Counted from the stretch's first letter, positions 45,945 to 56,347 are shown. The stretch is 64,000 nt of DNA from Planococcus kocurii (GCF_001465835.2 NZ_CP013661.2:3092501-3156500); one strand, 5' to 3'. Notes: generated by a model not told the origin, from the letters alone. A program made the numbers and translations.

Positions 45945-47090
45945 ATGTCAGAGGAAACGAATATGATGGAAAACCGTGACTTCCAAACAGGAGATCGCGT
46001 CAAAGGGGTAGTAGCAAAAATAGAAGAAAAAGCAGTCACGGTAACAATTGAAGGTGCACCATTTGATGGTATTATTCCAATCAGTGAGTTATCAAGTCTG
46101 CATATTGAAAAAGCATCAGATTCGGTAGAAGTTGGAGATGAACTGGATTTGATCATTACAAAAATTGAAGATGAGAATTTCGTTTTATCCAAGCGTAAAG
46201 TGGATGCCGAACTGGCATGGGGCGAATTGGAGAAGAAATTTGAGTCTGGTGAAATTATTGAAGCTGAAGTTAAAGACGTTGTAAAAGGCGGTTTAGTGGT
46301 CGACTTAGGTGTCCGTGGATTTGTCCCGGCTTCTTTAGTGGAAGATTACTTTGTTGAGTCTTTTGAAGACTATAAAGGAAAAGAATTGACGTTTAAAATT
46401 GTAGAAATGGAAAAAGAAAATAATCGGTTGATTCTTTCGCATCGTGCCGTTATCGAAAAAGAAAAAGAGTCGCAAAAAGAAAAAGTGATGGAAAAAATCC
46501 ATGCTGGAGATGAGCTGAAAGGCAAAGTGCAACGTATTGCTTCTTTCGGTGCTTTTGTTGACATCGGTGGTGTAGATGGTTTGGTCCATATTTCACAGTT
46601 GTCTCATGAACATGTGGAAAAAGTTTCTGATGTCGTAACCGAAGGTCAAGAAGTTACGGTCAAAGTACTATCTGTCGATCGGGATTCAGAACGTATTTCG
46701 TTGTCTATTAAAGACACGCTTCCTGGACCATGGGACACGATTGATGAAAAAGCACCAAAAGGTTCTGTTCATACTGGAACGGTTAAGCGTCTTGTTAGTT
46801 ATGGGGCGTTTGTAGAAGTTCTACCGGGTGTAGAAGGTCTTGTTCATATTTCACAAATTGCACACAAACACATCGCAACGCCGAATGAAGAATTGTCAGA
46901 AGGTCAAGAAGTGCAAGTTAAAGTACTTGAAGTCAATAAAGCGGACAAGCGGTTGTCTCTTAGTATTAAAGAATTACAAGAAAAACAGGGTGACCAAGAT
47001 TTCTCGAATTACGAAATGCCTGAAGAGTCCTCTGGTTTTTCAATTAGTGATGTGATCGGCGATAAACTAAAAGGTTTTAAACCTGAATAA
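45945..47090 (+). CDS. ypfD: S1-domain RNA-binding protein (YpfD, RpsA-like)
   Basis: A 381-residue protein with four S1 domains, beginning near residues 14, 102, 187 and 272; the third and fourth show the classic [23 protein letters not shown] and [23 protein letters not shown]. It is shorter than the six-domain S1 of Gram-negative bacteria, so calling it ribosomal protein S1 is only by similarity. It may assist translation or RNA binding. AAGGAGGGC precedes the ATG. fni starts right after its stop. Confidence 0.9.
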   Translation: MSEETNMMENRDFQTGDRVKGVVAKIEEKAVTVTIEGAPFDGIIPISELSSLHIEKASDSVEVGDELDLIITKIEDENFVLSKRKVDAELAWGELEKKFESGEIIEAEVKDVVKGGLVVDLGVRGFVPASLVEDYFVESFEDYKGKELTFKIVEMEKENNRLILSHRAVIEKEKESQKEKVMEKIHAGDELKGKVQRIASFGAFVDIGGVDGLVHISQLSHEHVEKVSDVVTEGQEVTVKVLSVDRDSERISLSIKDTLPGPWDTIDEKAPKGSVHTGTVKRLVSYGAFVEVLPGVEGLVHISQIAHKHIATPNEELSEGQEVQVKVLEVNKADKRLSLSIKELQEKQGDQDFSNYEMPEESSGFSISDVIGDKLKGFKPE

Positions 47091-47091
47091 T

Positions 47092-48147
47092 ATGTCAAGA
47101 GCTGAGCGTAAAATGGATCATATACAATTTGCTTTATCGACAGGGCAAAGTAAAAAAAATATGTTTAACGATATTCGATTTGTTCACCAAGCTTTACCGA
47201 ACTCAGCGGTTTCTAATAGGTGCATAAAGCCAAAAACAGGTGATTTGAATTTAGAATCACCTGTTTTTATTAATGCGATGACAGGCGGTGGCGGACGGGC
47301 TACTCAACAATTGAATAGTCTGTTGGCAAGAGTTGCTCGGGAAACCGGGATGGCTATGGCTGTGGGATCTCAAATGGCTGCGCTTAAAGATTCGAATGAG
47401 CGGCAGTCTTATACGGTTGTTAGAAGAGAAAATCCGAATGGTATCTTATTTGGTAACCTTGGTAGCGAAGCGACCGTGCAACAAGCGCAAGATGCAGTCG
47501 AGATGATAGAAGCGAATGCACTACAGATTCATTTAAATGTTGTGCAAGAGCTGACGATGCCAGAAGGAGATCGTGACTTCCGCGGAGCTCTTGAACGCAT
47601 ACAAGCGATTGCTGAGAAGCTTGATGTTCCGGTAATTGTTAAAGAAACAGGATTTGGTATATCTCGTGAAACTGCGGAGAAACTGAAGGGAAGTGCAGTT
47701 TCAGTAATTGATGTCAGTGGCTTTGGCGGCACAAACTTTTCATTGATCGAAAATGAACGTCGCAGGATAAAAATGGCTTATTTTGACGACTGGGGTATTC
47801 CGACAGCAGCAGCAATTGTAGAAGTAAAGAGTGTTTTTGATAAAACAGTTTTTGCTTCAGGCGGCATTCAAAATGCACAGGATATGATTAAAGCATTTAT
47901 GCTGGGAGCTGATGCGGTAGGTCTTGCAGGTGCTTTTTTAAAAACGGCGATGCAAGAAGGCGAAAAACAGCTAATCGATGATATACATGCGCTCTATGAA
48001 GACTTGGCAATGATGATGACAGCTCTTGGAGCAAATAACTTGGTAGATTTGCAAAAATGTCCAGCAGTTATCACGGGAGAATTAGCGCAATATCTCATCG
48101 CTAGAGGCTTTAATCCGGCATCCTATGCAAATGTGAAGAAAAACTGA
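47092..48147 (+). CDS. fni: Type 2 isopentenyl-diphosphate delta-isomerase
   Basis: An FMN and NADPH-dependent isomerase that interconverts IPP and DMAPP. The 351-residue barrel shows RKMDHI near the N-terminus, FINAMTGGGG, VGSQMAAL, the metal-binding LNVVQELTMPEGD, VKETGFGIS and FASGGIQNAQD. It starts one base after the ypfD stop with no clear ribosome site, so translation is probably coupled. It should support the prenyl supply for the hepS-hepT enzymes encoded further on. Confidence 0.93.
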   Translation: MSRAERKMDHIQFALSTGQSKKNMFNDIRFVHQALPNSAVSNRCIKPKTGDLNLESPVFINAMTGGGGRATQQLNSLLARVARETGMAMAVGSQMAALKDSNERQSYTVVRRENPNGILFGNLGSEATVQQAQDAVEMIEANALQIHLNVVQELTMPEGDRDFRGALERIQAIAEKLDVPVIVKETGFGISRETAEKLKGSAVSVIDVSGFGGTNFSLIENERRRIKMAYFDDWGIPTAAAIVEVKSVFDKTVFASGGIQNAQDMIKAFMLGADAVGLAGAFLKTAMQEGEKQLIDDIHALYEDLAMMMTALGANNLVDLQKCPAVITGELAQYLIARGFNPASYANVKKN

Positions 48148-48160
48148 ATATTGCACATAT

Positions 48161-48198
48161 AAGGGGGATGGACATTTAACAGATGCCATCGCCTTTTT
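48161..48198 (+). terminator. Terminator of the cmk-plsC-ypfD-fni block
   Basis: AAGG and GATGG (48161-48171) pair with CCATC and CCTT (48186-48195) with a small bulge, followed by T. Confidence 0.6.
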
Positions 48199-48240
48199 CG
48201 TGTATAATAGGCATATCAGAAGTGGAAGGATGAAGTGATT

Positions 48241-49551
48241 ATGTCAAAACCGGTAGTAGCAATAGTTGGCCGGCCGAACGTTGGTAAGTCCACGATATTC
48301 AATCGCGTGGTAGGAGAACGGGTTTCAATTGTGGAAGATATTCCAGGAGTAACGCGTGACCGTATTTACAGCTCGGCAGATTGGTTAACACATGAATTCA
48401 ATATTATAGACACAGGCGGTATCGATCTTCGAGACGAGCCGTTTCTTGAACAAATCCGTCAGCAGGCAGAAATTGCTATGGATGAAGCAGACGTTATTAT
48501 TTTTCTTGTAAATGGACGCGATGGCGTGACTAATCAAGACGAACAAGTAGCAAAAATTTTATATAAGACGAAAAAACCAGTTATTTTAGCAGTTAACAAG
48601 ATTGACAATCCTGACATGCGCCATATGATTTATGACTTTTATACGTTGGGAATGGGCGAACCTTTCCCTCTTTCAGGATCCCATGGTTTAGGCCTAGGAG
48701 ATTTACTGGACGAAGTAGCTAAAAACTTCCCTCAAGACGATGATGAGGAATATCCAGATGATGTTATTAAATTCTCATTAATTGGTCGTCCTAACGTCGG
48801 CAAATCTTCTCTCGTAAATTCATTTCTTGGAGAAGAACGTGTCATCGTCAGCGAAGTGGCGGGTACGACGCGCGACGCTATTGATACACAGTACGTCTAC
48901 AATGAGCAGCCTTATGTCATCATTGACACAGCTGGAATGCGTAAAAAAGGGAAAGTTTACGAAACAACAGAAAAATACAGTGTTCTACGTGCATTGCGTG
49001 CGATTGAACGCTCAGATGTTGTTTTAGTGGTTTTGAACGCCGAAGAAGGTATTCAGGAACAAGATAAGAAAATTGCTGGATATGCTCACGAGGCAGGTAA
49101 AGCAGTAATTATTATTGTTAATAAATGGGATGCTATCGAAAAAGATGAAAAAACAATGAATGTTTTTTCTCGTAAAATCCGTGAGCATTTCTTATTCCTT
49201 GACTATGCTCCTATTATGTTTGTATCCGCAATTAGTGGCAAACGAGTGCATAGTATTTTAGAAATCGTTAACAAAGTAAATGATAATCATTCAAGAAGAA
49301 TTCAATCGAGCATTCTAAATGAAGTTATAGAAGATGCAGTTGCTATGAATCCAGCACCATCGGACAATGGCCGTCGTTTGCGTGTTTATTACGCAACACA
49401 AGTCGCCATTAAGCCACCGACATTTGTAGTGTTTGTAAATGAGCCTGAAATAATGCATTTTAGTTATGAACGCTTCTTGCAAAACCGGATTCGCGAAAGT
49501 TTCGACTTTGAAGGAACTCCTCTTCGTCTTATAACGAGAGCTCGTACTTAA
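48241..49551 (+). CDS. der: Ribosome biogenesis GTPase Der (EngA)
   Basis: An essential double GTPase that matures the 50S subunit. The 436-residue protein has two GTPase domains, with P-loops in [12 protein letters not shown] near residue 9 and [12 protein letters not shown] near 182, switch motifs DTGGI and DTAGM, and NKID/NKWD. The C-terminal KH-like domain ends [16 protein letters not shown] 48235 is in frame but GGAAGGATGAAG favours ATG 48241. A TATAAT at 48203-48208 probably belongs to its own promoter. Confidence 0.96.
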   Translation: MSKPVVAIVGRPNVGKSTIFNRVVGERVSIVEDIPGVTRDRIYSSADWLTHEFNIIDTGGIDLRDEPFLEQIRQQAEIAMDEADVIIFLVNGRDGVTNQDEQVAKILYKTKKPVILAVNKIDNPDMRHMIYDFYTLGMGEPFPLSGSHGLGLGDLLDEVAKNFPQDDDEEYPDDVIKFSLIGRPNVGKSSLVNSFLGEERVIVSEVAGTTRDAIDTQYVYNEQPYVIIDTAGMRKKGKVYETTEKYSVLRALRAIERSDVVLVVLNAEEGIQEQDKKIAGYAHEAGKAVIIIVNKWDAIEKDEKTMNVFSRKIREHFLFLDYAPIMFVSAISGKRVHSILEIVNKVNDNHSRRIQSSILNEVIEDAVAMNPAPSDNGRRLRVYYATQVAIKPPTFVVFVNEPEIMHFSYERFLQNRIRESFDFEGTPLRLITRART

Positions 49552-49573
49552 GATAAAAAGGTGGGTTTAACTT

Positions 49574-50593
49574 ATGGAAAAAGTTTCTGTTTTTGGGGCA
49601 GGGAGCTGGGGAACTGCATTGAGCTATGTACTTGCTCAAAACGGCCATGATTTACTGCTTTGGACACATCGTCAGGAACAAGCTGATGAAATTAATCAGC
49701 ATACAAATAAACGCTATTTAAAAGAGATACAACTACCAGACAGTTTAAAGGCGACAAGCAATTTGCCACAGGCTGTAGCACATGGGAATGTCTTCGTTTT
49801 GGCTGTACCCACAAAAGCAATCCGAGAAGTTTGCCAGGATATCAAAGAAAATCTTGATCGCAAAGTCTTATTCGTTCACGTTTCTAAAGGCATTGAACCG
49901 GATTCTTTAAAGCGAATCAGCGAAATGATCCGTGAAGAAATTCCGGAGCAATGGATTGAAGATGTTGTTGTACTGTCCGGACCAAGTCATGCTGAAGAAG
50001 TGGTTCAAGAGCATCCAACGACTGTTACGGCAGCTTGTGAGAATACGGAAGCGGCCATTCGAATTCAAGACTTGTTCATGAATGGGTATTTCCGCGTTTA
50101 TACGAATACGGATGTAATTGGTGTAGAAATTGGTGGTGCTTTAAAAAATATTATCGCATTAGCAGTTGGAATCACTGATGGATTAGGGTTTGGGGATAAC
50201 GCAAAAGCGGCTATTATGACACGCGGGTTAGCGGAAATTGCACGGCTCGGTGTGAAAATGGGAGCAACACCTTTAACTTTCTCTGGTTTGACCGGGGTGG
50301 GAGATTTGATTGTTACTTGCACGAGTGTCCATTCGCGTAATTGGCGAGCAGGCAATATGCTAGGTAAAGGAAAGTCTTTAGATGAAGTGCTAGAAGAAAT
50401 GGGCATGGTTGTTGAAGGGATCCGGACTACTAAAGCGGCTTATCAATTGTCGAAAGCATATGATGTACCAATGCCAATTACTGCTGCACTTTACGCGGTT
50501 CTTTTTGACAATGTGTCAACAGATGACGCAGTTGGAAAGTTGATGGGGCGCATGAAAAAGAACGAAATGGAAGATTTGATAGACTTGCTTTAA
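49574..50593 (+). CDS. gpsA: Glycerol-3-phosphate dehydrogenase [NAD(P)+]
   Basis: It makes sn-glycerol 3-phosphate for phospholipids from dihydroxyacetone phosphate. The 339-residue enzyme opens with VFGAGSWGTALSYVL, the dinucleotide-binding loop, and contains the catalytic lysine in GGALKNIIALAVGI and the signature GLAEIARLGVKMGA. AAAAGGTGGG precedes the ATG. der-gpsA-yphE-yphF order is as in B. subtilis. A terminator follows. Confidence 0.96.
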   Translation: MEKVSVFGAGSWGTALSYVLAQNGHDLLLWTHRQEQADEINQHTNKRYLKEIQLPDSLKATSNLPQAVAHGNVFVLAVPTKAIREVCQDIKENLDRKVLFVHVSKGIEPDSLKRISEMIREEIPEQWIEDVVVLSGPSHAEEVVQEHPTTVTAACENTEAAIRIQDLFMNGYFRVYTNTDVIGVEIGGALKNIIALAVGITDGLGFGDNAKAAIMTRGLAEIARLGVKMGATPLTFSGLTGVGDLIVTCTSVHSRNWRAGNMLGKGKSLDEVLEEMGMVVEGIRTTKAAYQLSKAYDVPMPITAALYAVLFDNVSTDDAVGKLMGRMKKNEMEDLIDLL

Positions 50594-50600
50594 TTGTCAC

Positions 50601-50638
50601 AAAAGAAGAGGATGCTTAAGGCTGACTCTTCTTTTTTT
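50601..50638 (+). terminator. Terminator of der-gpsA
   Basis: AAGAAGAG (50603-50610) pairs with CTCTTCTT (50626-50633), then T. Confidence 0.75.
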
Positions 50639-50680
50639 GTGCTATACTATTGACTGAAACACTACGAAAGGCGGGCAATT

Positions 50681-50884
50681 ATGAGTGCTTTAGATAAAAT
50701 GTGGGTGTCATTTGCTGGAATTGCTTTTTTGATGATTTCTATGGGTATGATTTACTTGAGCAGATATAAACTGAAGAACGGAATTCTTAAATTTACTTTT
50801 GCGTTAATTGCTTATATCTTGCTAATACTAGGATTTTTCATCATGGTATTCACAGTATTTAGTGGCCCAACAGGCGGCGCGTGA
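50681..50884 (+). CDS. yphE: DUF2768 membrane protein YphE
   Basis: A 67-residue protein with two membrane helices (about residues 8-28 and 38-60) separated by a short basic turn RYKLKNG. The family is DUF2768 and its function is unknown. AAAGGCGGG precedes the ATG. The next gene starts 10 bases after, so yphE-yphF form a small operon. Confidence 0.82.
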   Translation: MSALDKMWVSFAGIAFLMISMGMIYLSRYKLKNGILKFTFALIAYILLILGFFIMVFTVFSGPTGGA

Positions 50885-50894
50885 GGTGAGAAAA

Positions 50895-51605
50895 ATGAAA
50901 AAAACGGCAATGATTATGATGCTCTTGCTAGTGGGTGGATTTTTAACAGCTTGCGGATATCCGCAAAATGAGCGAGCTGAAAACCAAATTCCTTATGAAG
51001 ATCAATTAATCACTGTGCAAAATGCAGTAAATCAGTATAGAGACGCTACGGGTGGCTTATTACCAATAAAAACGCGTGATATGGATATAGATCAATACAT
51101 CAAATACCCGGTGGATTTCTCGAAACTTGTTCCTACGTATACTGCAGAAATACCAACAAATGCATTTGAAACGGGTGGTGTTTTTCAGTATGTTCTAATG
51201 GACGTTGAAGAAAATCCAACGGTAAAATTGGTTGATTTACAGGCTGCGGAAGCGATAAGATCTGTGAACGTGCGAAAAAGTGCTAACGGTGGACAAGCTC
51301 CGATTGCTGAAATTCTTTCAGACAATGTCTATAAATTTAATCATGAAGCCATGGGTTTTTCTGAGGAACCGACTGTCGTCAGCCCTTATAGTGGAAGAAA
51401 TTTGCCAATGGTAATTACTGGTAATGGAGATGTCTATATCGATTATGCCATGGATCTTTTTACAGCACTCCAAGAATACAAGGGTGAGTTAAAACCAGGT
51501 CAGGATATTCGTTTTATTCTTTATGAAGACAATCCTGTCGTCCCTGCCTATTCACTTCCTTACACCGTAGATGAAAATAATGAACCGATATTCTTAACAG
51601 AATAA
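50895..51605 (+). CDS. yphF: Lipoprotein YphF
   Basis: A 236-residue lipoprotein. The signal peptide ends with the lipobox LTAC and the mature lipid-bearing cysteine is Cys20. The exported domain has no recognised motif. GAGGTGAG places the start at ATG 50895; the longer frame from 50862 overlaps yphE. Gene order places it where spoIVA should follow in spore-formers, but hup follows directly. Confidence 0.85.
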   Translation: MKKTAMIMMLLLVGGFLTACGYPQNERAENQIPYEDQLITVQNAVNQYRDATGGLLPIKTRDMDIDQYIKYPVDFSKLVPTYTAEIPTNAFETGGVFQYVLMDVEENPTVKLVDLQAAEAIRSVNVRKSANGGQAPIAEILSDNVYKFNHEAMGFSEEPTVVSPYSGRNLPMVITGNGDVYIDYAMDLFTALQEYKGELKPGQDIRFILYEDNPVVPAYSLPYTVDENNEPIFLTE

Positions 51606-51696
51606 AACATTGATTTGCCGCGTTTTAATAGAAATAGCCGCTTTTTAGAAAATTTTGTTAGTATTTGGTGGTTTTATTCGATAAGTGGGCTGTTTG

Positions 51697-51726
51697 TTGT
51701 TGCTATGCGATTTTCGATGTGATACT
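51697..51726 (+). promoter_or_regulatory. hup promoter
   Basis: TTGTTG (51697-51702), an 18-base spacer and GATACT (51721-51726) preceded by TG, an extended -10. Confidence 0.5.
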
Positions 51727-51775
51727 CTTTTTACAGGATTGATGGTTGCATCCCCTTTGAGAGGAGGTGAATAGC

Positions 51776-52048
51776 ATGAACAAAACAGAATTAGTGAACT
51801 CTGTTGCTGAAGCAGCTGAGCTTTCTCGTAAAGACGCTGCCAAAGCAGTTGACGCTGCATTTGAGACGATTCAAGACGCTTTAACTAAAGGTGAAAAAGT
51901 ACAGTTGATCGGATTCGGTAACTTTGAAGTACGCGAACGCGCGGCCCGCAAAGGACGTAACCCGCAAACTGGTGCTGAAATCGAGATCGCTGCAAGCAAA
52001 GTTCCTGCATTTAAGCCAGGTAAAGCGCTTAAAGACGCAGTGAAGTAA
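51776..52048 (+). CDS. hup: DNA-binding protein HU
   Basis: A 90-residue nucleoid protein that bends DNA and is normally essential. Sequence landmarks are [33 protein letters not shown] (the DNA-contacting arm) and the tail [14 protein letters not shown] strong GAGAGGAGGTG lies upstream of ATG 51776, consistent with heavy expression. A long hairpin terminator follows. Confidence 0.97.
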   Translation: MNKTELVNSVAEAAELSRKDAAKAVDAAFETIQDALTKGEKVQLIGFGNFEVRERAARKGRNPQTGAEIEIAASKVPAFKPGKALKDAVK

Positions 52049-52066
52049 GCTTTAGCCTCTGTACAT

Positions 52067-52113
52067 AGGATGACTTTTGCGAGACACAATCTTGCAAAAG
52101 TCATCCTTTTTTT
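52067..52113 (+). terminator. Terminator of hup
   Basis: AGGATGACTTTTGC (52067-52080) pairs perfectly with GCAAAAGTCATCCT (52094-52107), then T. Confidence 0.85.
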
Positions 52114-52393
52114 GAGCCAAGATTTTGCGAAACACCTGTGCGTGTGCTACGATTCATGTGAGAAAAGCGCAGGAAGCCGTCAAGACCCGACAAGCATAAG
52201 ACGCCTTGGCGAAGCGGCGGTGTTCAGCCGCACATTAAGGCATCTTAACAAACCGATAAAGCGCATTGCTTAATCTTAATGGGTAAAGCCCTTAAGGCTG
52301 AATAGTGAACTGCTAACGCATATAAAAATAATAGCAGCAGCCATCCTGCTGCCAAAACAAATAACCGATTCGTTTTCAACAGGGGGAAGTAAA
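52114..52393 (+). other. hup-folE intergenic region
   Basis: No gene recognised in this 280-base stretch. It holds palindromic element C (52161-52250), a small hairpin AGCC/GGCT near 52287, and another GCAGCAG/CTGCTGC at 52334-52352. A short open frame across the element is an artefact. Confidence 0.6.
52161..52250. repeat. Palindromic element C, relative of element A
   Basis: It shares AGAAAAGCG at the left, TGGCGAAGCGGC and TTCAGCCGCA at the centre with element A at 36275. The outer stem AAGACGCCTT (52198-52207) pairs with AAGGCATCTT (52237-52246) with one mismatch. Confidence 0.7.
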
Positions 52394-52978
52394 ATGATAG
52401 ATGTCAAAGCCCAAAAAGTAGACCTTGCTAAAATAGAAAAAGCGGTCTCGATGATTTTAGAGGCAGTTGGGGAAGACGTAGACCGAGAAGGATTAGCGGA
52501 TACGCCTAAAAGGGTAGCTAAGATGTATGCAGAAGTATTTTCTGGATTGAAAGAAGATCCAAAAGAATATTTTAAAACGGTGTTTCATGAAGGTCATGAA
52601 GAATTGGTGCTGGTCAAAGATATTCCTTTTTACTCAATGTGCGAACATCACCTTGTTCCTTTTTTTGGTAAAGCACATATTGCCTATATTCCTCGTGACG
52701 GAATTGTGACAGGCTTAAGTAAATTAGCTCGTGCTGTAGAAACGGTGTCAAAACGACCTCAGCTTCAAGAACGAATTACTTCGACAATTGCAGATTCACT
52801 AATGGAAACATTAAATCCACATGGTGTATATGTAATGGTCGAAGCGGAACATATGTGCATGACCATGAGAGGCATCAAGAAGCCAGGCGCAAAAACGGTA
52901 ACAGCTGTTTCGCGTGGAGTTCTCGAAACCGATACGATCAAGCGTTCTGAAGTAATCACATATATCAATATGAACTAA
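52394..52978 (+). CDS. folE: GTP cyclohydrolase I
   Basis: It converts GTP to dihydroneopterin triphosphate, the first step of folate synthesis. The 194-residue protein has the zinc and active-site motif [31 protein letters not shown] and the C-terminal [26 protein letters not shown] precedes the ATG. It is followed by mtrB, as in B. subtilis where they are called mtrA and mtrB. Confidence 0.96.
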   Translation: MIDVKAQKVDLAKIEKAVSMILEAVGEDVDREGLADTPKRVAKMYAEVFSGLKEDPKEYFKTVFHEGHEELVLVKDIPFYSMCEHHLVPFFGKAHIAYIPRDGIVTGLSKLARAVETVSKRPQLQERITSTIADSLMETLNPHGVYVMVEAEHMCMTMRGIKKPGAKTVTAVSRGVLETDTIKRSEVITYINMN

Positions 52979-53000
52979 TACTAAAAAAGTGGGTGTTAAA

Positions 53001-53222
53001 ATGGCTCAGACAGAATACATTGTTATTCGCGCTCAAGAAGACGGCGTGAATGTAATAGGATTAACTCGAGGTAACGACACAAAATTTCACCATACTGAAA
53101 AATTAGATAAAGGCGAAGTAATGATTGCACAATTTACCGAGCATACTTCAGCTATGAAAATTCGTGGCAAAGCGGAGATTCATTCTGCTCACGGTATCGT
53201 TGAAAGTGAAGCTAAAAAATAA
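53001..53222 (+). CDS. mtrB: Tryptophan RNA-binding attenuation protein (TRAP)
   Basis: TRAP is an 11-subunit ring that binds tryptophan and then (G/U)AG repeats in leader RNA to stop trp operon expression. The 73-residue protein shows the diagnostic [41 protein letters not shown] (53046-53168). GTGG positions ATG 53001. It follows folE by 22 bases. Here no trp structural genes occur in the window, unlike B. subtilis where they follow aroH. Confidence 0.95.
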   Translation: MAQTEYIVIRAQEDGVNVIGLTRGNDTKFHHTEKLDKGEVMIAQFTEHTSAMKIRGKAEIHSAHGIVESEAKK

Positions 53223-53298
53223 ACGATATTGCTGAAGGCAAGGCTTTGCCTGTGATATACTAGTATAGTATGGCTAAATCATGAATGGAGCAAGCAGT

Positions 53299-54075
53299 AT
53301 GAAGGGACACCAAATACAATCGAAAATTATTTCTATGGAAATCGAGGTCTTAGATGCTGTTCGGCAACGGACACTCGATCAGTTTACAGAAGGTCCCTCT
53401 GTCAAAGAGTCCCGTTTGTTTTTTTTACTGTTGCCTTTTTTCAGTGGAAAAACATGGTCGGCAGAAATTGAATCCTCTGCAAAAACGGTTTCCATCGTCT
53501 ATGCGGCTTTGCATGCACACGATCAAGTAAGAGAAGATAACCCAATTAGCAAAGAGCAACAATTGACCGTGTTGGCTGGTGATTTATATAGCGGAATTTA
53601 TTACCAAATGTTGGTCAATAGCAAGAATATTGCTATGGTCCAGAAATTGGCAACGGCTATCATTCAAGTGAGCGAACGGAAAACCTCTTTTTTTGAAGGG
53701 ATGGACCGGTCTATTGCAGAGGTAGAAGAAGCCATCACCATTATTGAAACCGAACTTCTAATTTCTTTTTATAAATTCTACGGCTACACTGAATATGAAT
53801 CACTTGCAAAACAGGCGTTGCTTTATATACGTTACGCCGATGAATTGGAGCGATTGCAGTCTAAAAACTACTCCAACTTTCTACGTGAATTAACTAGTAA
53901 CTTGAATCATAAAAATTATGTAGAACACTGGCTAGTGGAAAAACTTGATAACTTACACGAGAAGATAGTGAAATCTATTGATGAGTGTTCATTGGATTAC
54001 GAACTTGCACAATTCTTGCTCCATCAAATAACCCCGCACCAGCATAGAGCTGAGCAGCTGACCCGAGAAGGATGA
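53299..54075 (+). CDS. hepS: Heptaprenyl diphosphate synthase component 1
   Basis: The small, non-catalytic subunit of the two-component heptaprenyl diphosphate synthase that makes the menaquinone-7 side chain. The 258-residue protein is poorly conserved apart from [14 protein letters not shown]. Location before menG and hepT fixes the assignment. ATG 53281 is in frame, but GGAGCA makes ATG 53299 better. An extended -10 (TGATATACT) lies just upstream. It overlaps menG by four bases. Confidence 0.9.
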   Translation: MKGHQIQSKIISMEIEVLDAVRQRTLDQFTEGPSVKESRLFFLLLPFFSGKTWSAEIESSAKTVSIVYAALHAHDQVREDNPISKEQQLTVLAGDLYSGIYYQMLVNSKNIAMVQKLATAIIQVSERKTSFFEGMDRSIAEVEEAITIIETELLISFYKFYGYTEYESLAKQALLYIRYADELERLQSKNYSNFLRELTSNLNHKNYVEHWLVEKLDNLHEKIVKSIDECSLDYELAQFLLHQITPHQHRAEQLTREG

Positions 54076-54785
54076 CTGATATGCCTAAAACGAAAGAACA
54101 AAGAGTCCACGAAGTATTTGAGAAAATATCCGAGAATTACGATCAAATGAATTCAGTTATTAGTTTTCAACAGCATAACAAGTGGCGTGAAGATACGATG
54201 TACAAAATGCAAGTTCCAAAAGGAGCTGCAGCTATTGATGTTTGCTGTGGCACCGCTGATTGGACCATTGCGCTTGGCGAAGCAGTAGGTGAAACAGGAC
54301 GTGTAGTTGGACTAGACTTTAGTCAAAACATGCTAAATGTTGGCCACGACAAGACGAAAGATATGCCTCAAATCAAACTGATCCAAGGCAATGCAATGTC
54401 ACTGCCGTACCCGGATAATTCTTTTGATTTTGCGACCATCGGATTTGGGTTGCGCAATGTGCCGGATTACCGTCAAGCCCTTTCTGAAATGCATCGTGTT
54501 TTAAAGCCAGGTGGAATGATTGCTTGTCTAGAAACGTCACAACCCGAAAATATCGTATTCAAGCCATTTTTTAGAATGTATTTCCGTTTCATAATGCCGG
54601 TATTTGGTAAGCTTTTTGCTAAAAGTTACAAAGAATACTCATGGCTACAGGAATCGGCAAAATCGTTCCCTGGCATGAAACAATTAGCCAAACTGTTTGC
54701 GGAAGTCGGATTTGAAAAAGTAAAATACAAGCCTTATACAGGAGGCGCCGCCGCCCTCCATTTAGGAATAAAAAAAGTAAACTAG
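54072..54785 (+). CDS. menG: Demethylmenaquinone methyltransferase
   Basis: It methylates demethylmenaquinone in the last step of menaquinone synthesis. The 237-residue UbiE/MenG enzyme shows [19 protein letters not shown] at the N-terminus, the SAM loop [15 protein letters not shown], and [16 protein letters not shown] and [13 protein letters not shown] second ATG at 54081 is possible. It overlaps hepS by four bases and is followed by hepT. Confidence 0.95.
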   Translation: MTDMPKTKEQRVHEVFEKISENYDQMNSVISFQQHNKWREDTMYKMQVPKGAAAIDVCCGTADWTIALGEAVGETGRVVGLDFSQNMLNVGHDKTKDMPQIKLIQGNAMSLPYPDNSFDFATIGFGLRNVPDYRQALSEMHRVLKPGGMIACLETSQPENIVFKPFFRMYFRFIMPVFGKLFAKSYKEYSWLQESAKSFPGMKQLAKLFAEVGFEKVKYKPYTGGAAALHLGIKKVN

Positions 54786-54802
54786 CGGGAGAAGGATTTT
54801 AA

Positions 54803-55777
54803 GTGGAAAAGATGAAGTTGAAATTGCTCTATTCCGACCTTAGACCGGAACTAGAAATGATCGAGAAGGAATTGGAACAGGCAGTGGATTCCGAGTCTCT
54901 CCTTTTAAATGATGCGTCTCTTCATTTATTACAGGCCGGAGGGAAAAGAATCCGACCTGTTTTTGTTTTGCTTGCTGGAAAATTTGGTGATTACAATATT
55001 GATGTGATGAAGCAAGTGGCAGTGCCGCTTGAATTGATTCACATGGCTTCACTGGTGCACGACGATGTCATTGACGATTCAGAAATTCGTAGAGGCCGAC
55101 CGACAGTCAAAGCACAATGGAATAACAGCGTAGCGATGTATACAGGTGATTTTATTTTGGCGCGAGCGTTAGAACGCATTACTGAAATTACAGCTCCGCG
55201 AGTTCATGAAATATTATCTAAAACGTTGATAGAAGTGTGCAGAGGCGAAATTATTCAAATTCAAGACAAGTATAAATTAGATCAAAATTTGCGAGATTAT
55301 TTCCGTCGCATCAAGCGCAAGACTGCGTTGTTGATTTCATCAAGCTGTGAATTGGGTGCGCTTGTTTCAGGTACCGATGAGAAAACTGCGGCGCATTTAC
55401 GTCGTTTTGGGTATTTTATCGGCATGTCATTTCAAATTATTGACGATATTCTTGATTTTACCTCTACCGATGAAGAACTTGGAAAACCAGCGGGCAGCGA
55501 TTTCATTCAAGGGAATATCACCTTGCCTATTTTATGTGCGCGGAAAGATCCCGAAATCTATCAACTGTTAAAAGCCAATTTGAATAAGGAACTATCCGAC
55601 CATGAACGATTGGAAATTGTCGGAATCATTCGCAATAGTTCCGGAATCGAAGAAGCGAAAGCAATGAGTGAACGATACTTACAGAAGGCGTTACGCGAAC
55701 TTTCTTTCTTGCCAAAAGGACCAGGAGTAAAAACGATGCGAAAAATTGCATTCTTTATCGGTAAACGAAATTTTTAA
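54803..55777 (+). CDS. hepT: Heptaprenyl diphosphate synthase component 2
   Basis: The catalytic subunit of the polyprenyl synthase that extends farnesyl diphosphate with isopentenyl diphosphate. The 324-residue protein has the first aspartate-rich motif in HDDVIDDSEIRRG and the second in IIDDILDFT, with GGKRIRPVFVLL and the lysines for substrate binding. It starts at GTG 54803 after GGAGAAGG. The hepS-menG-hepT order is conserved in this group. Confidence 0.95.
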   Translation: MEKMKLKLLYSDLRPELEMIEKELEQAVDSESLLLNDASLHLLQAGGKRIRPVFVLLAGKFGDYNIDVMKQVAVPLELIHMASLVHDDVIDDSEIRRGRPTVKAQWNNSVAMYTGDFILARALERITEITAPRVHEILSKTLIEVCRGEIIQIQDKYKLDQNLRDYFRRIKRKTALLISSSCELGALVSGTDEKTAAHLRRFGYFIGMSFQIIDDILDFTSTDEELGKPAGSDFIQGNITLPILCARKDPEIYQLLKANLNKELSDHERLEIVGIIRNSSGIEEAKAMSERYLQKALRELSFLPKGPGVKTMRKIAFFIGKRNF

Positions 55778-55862
55778 GTTGTTGGTTGACAAATGACTCG
55801 ACAATGATAGTATTTTTTAAGGTGGGCAAAATGCCCGAGCTTTTAATAGAGGAGTGTTTACA

Positions 55863-56309
55863 TTGGAAAAAACATTTTTAATGGTTAAACCAGATGGCGT
55901 TCAACGCAACGTAATCGGAGAAATCGTCGCACGTTTCGAGAAAAAAGGATATCATTTAGTAGGTGCTAAATTGATGCAAATTCCTACTGAGTTGGCTGAA
56001 GAGCATTACGGCGAGCACAAAGAGCGTCCTTTCTTCGGTGAATTGGTTGAATTTATCACTTCAGGTCCTGTATTCGCAATGGTTTGGGAAGGCGAAAACG
56101 TTATTTTGACTGCACGTCAAATGATGGGCGCGACAAACCCGAAAGATGCAGCTTCAGGAACTATCCGCGGCGACTTCGCAGTTACTGTCGGCAAAAACAT
56201 GATTCACGGTTCGGATTCTGCTGAAAGTGCAGAACGCGAGATCGGCTTGTTCTTCAAAGAAGAAGAATTGGTTTCATATGAAAAAACAATGAACAACTGG
56301 GTTAACTAA
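55863..56309 (+). CDS. ndk: Nucleoside diphosphate kinase
   Basis: A 148-residue enzyme that exchanges phosphates among nucleoside triphosphates. The phosphorylated histidine is His115 in [16 protein letters not shown]. The start is TTG 55863 after GAGGAG; a GTG at 55854 overlaps that site. It lies downstream of hepT; in B. subtilis cheR follows ndk but aroC follows here. A terminator closes the gene. Confidence 0.96.
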   Translation: MEKTFLMVKPDGVQRNVIGEIVARFEKKGYHLVGAKLMQIPTELAEEHYGEHKERPFFGELVEFITSGPVFAMVWEGENVILTARQMMGATNPKDAASGTIRGDFAVTVGKNMIHGSDSAESAEREIGLFFKEEELVSYEKTMNNWVN

Positions 56310-56318
56310 TCCAATTTT

Positions 56319-56347
56319 TAAAAAAGCAGCCTAGCTGCTTTTTTTTA
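56319..56347 (+). terminator. Terminator of ndk
   Basis: AAAAAAGCAGC pairs with GCTGCTTTTTT around CTA, then more T. Confidence 0.85.

Noticed and set aside
49283-49297. A Fur-box-like TGATAATCATTC sequence
   Set aside because: It lies inside the der coding sequence, matches only about 11 of 15 positions and has no nearby promoter.
52070-52273. A 67-codon frame across the hup terminator and palindromic element C
   Set aside because: It starts inside the terminator hairpin, has no ribosome site and takes its sequence (including a RRLGEAAVF-like stretch) from the repeat. It is an artefact of the element.
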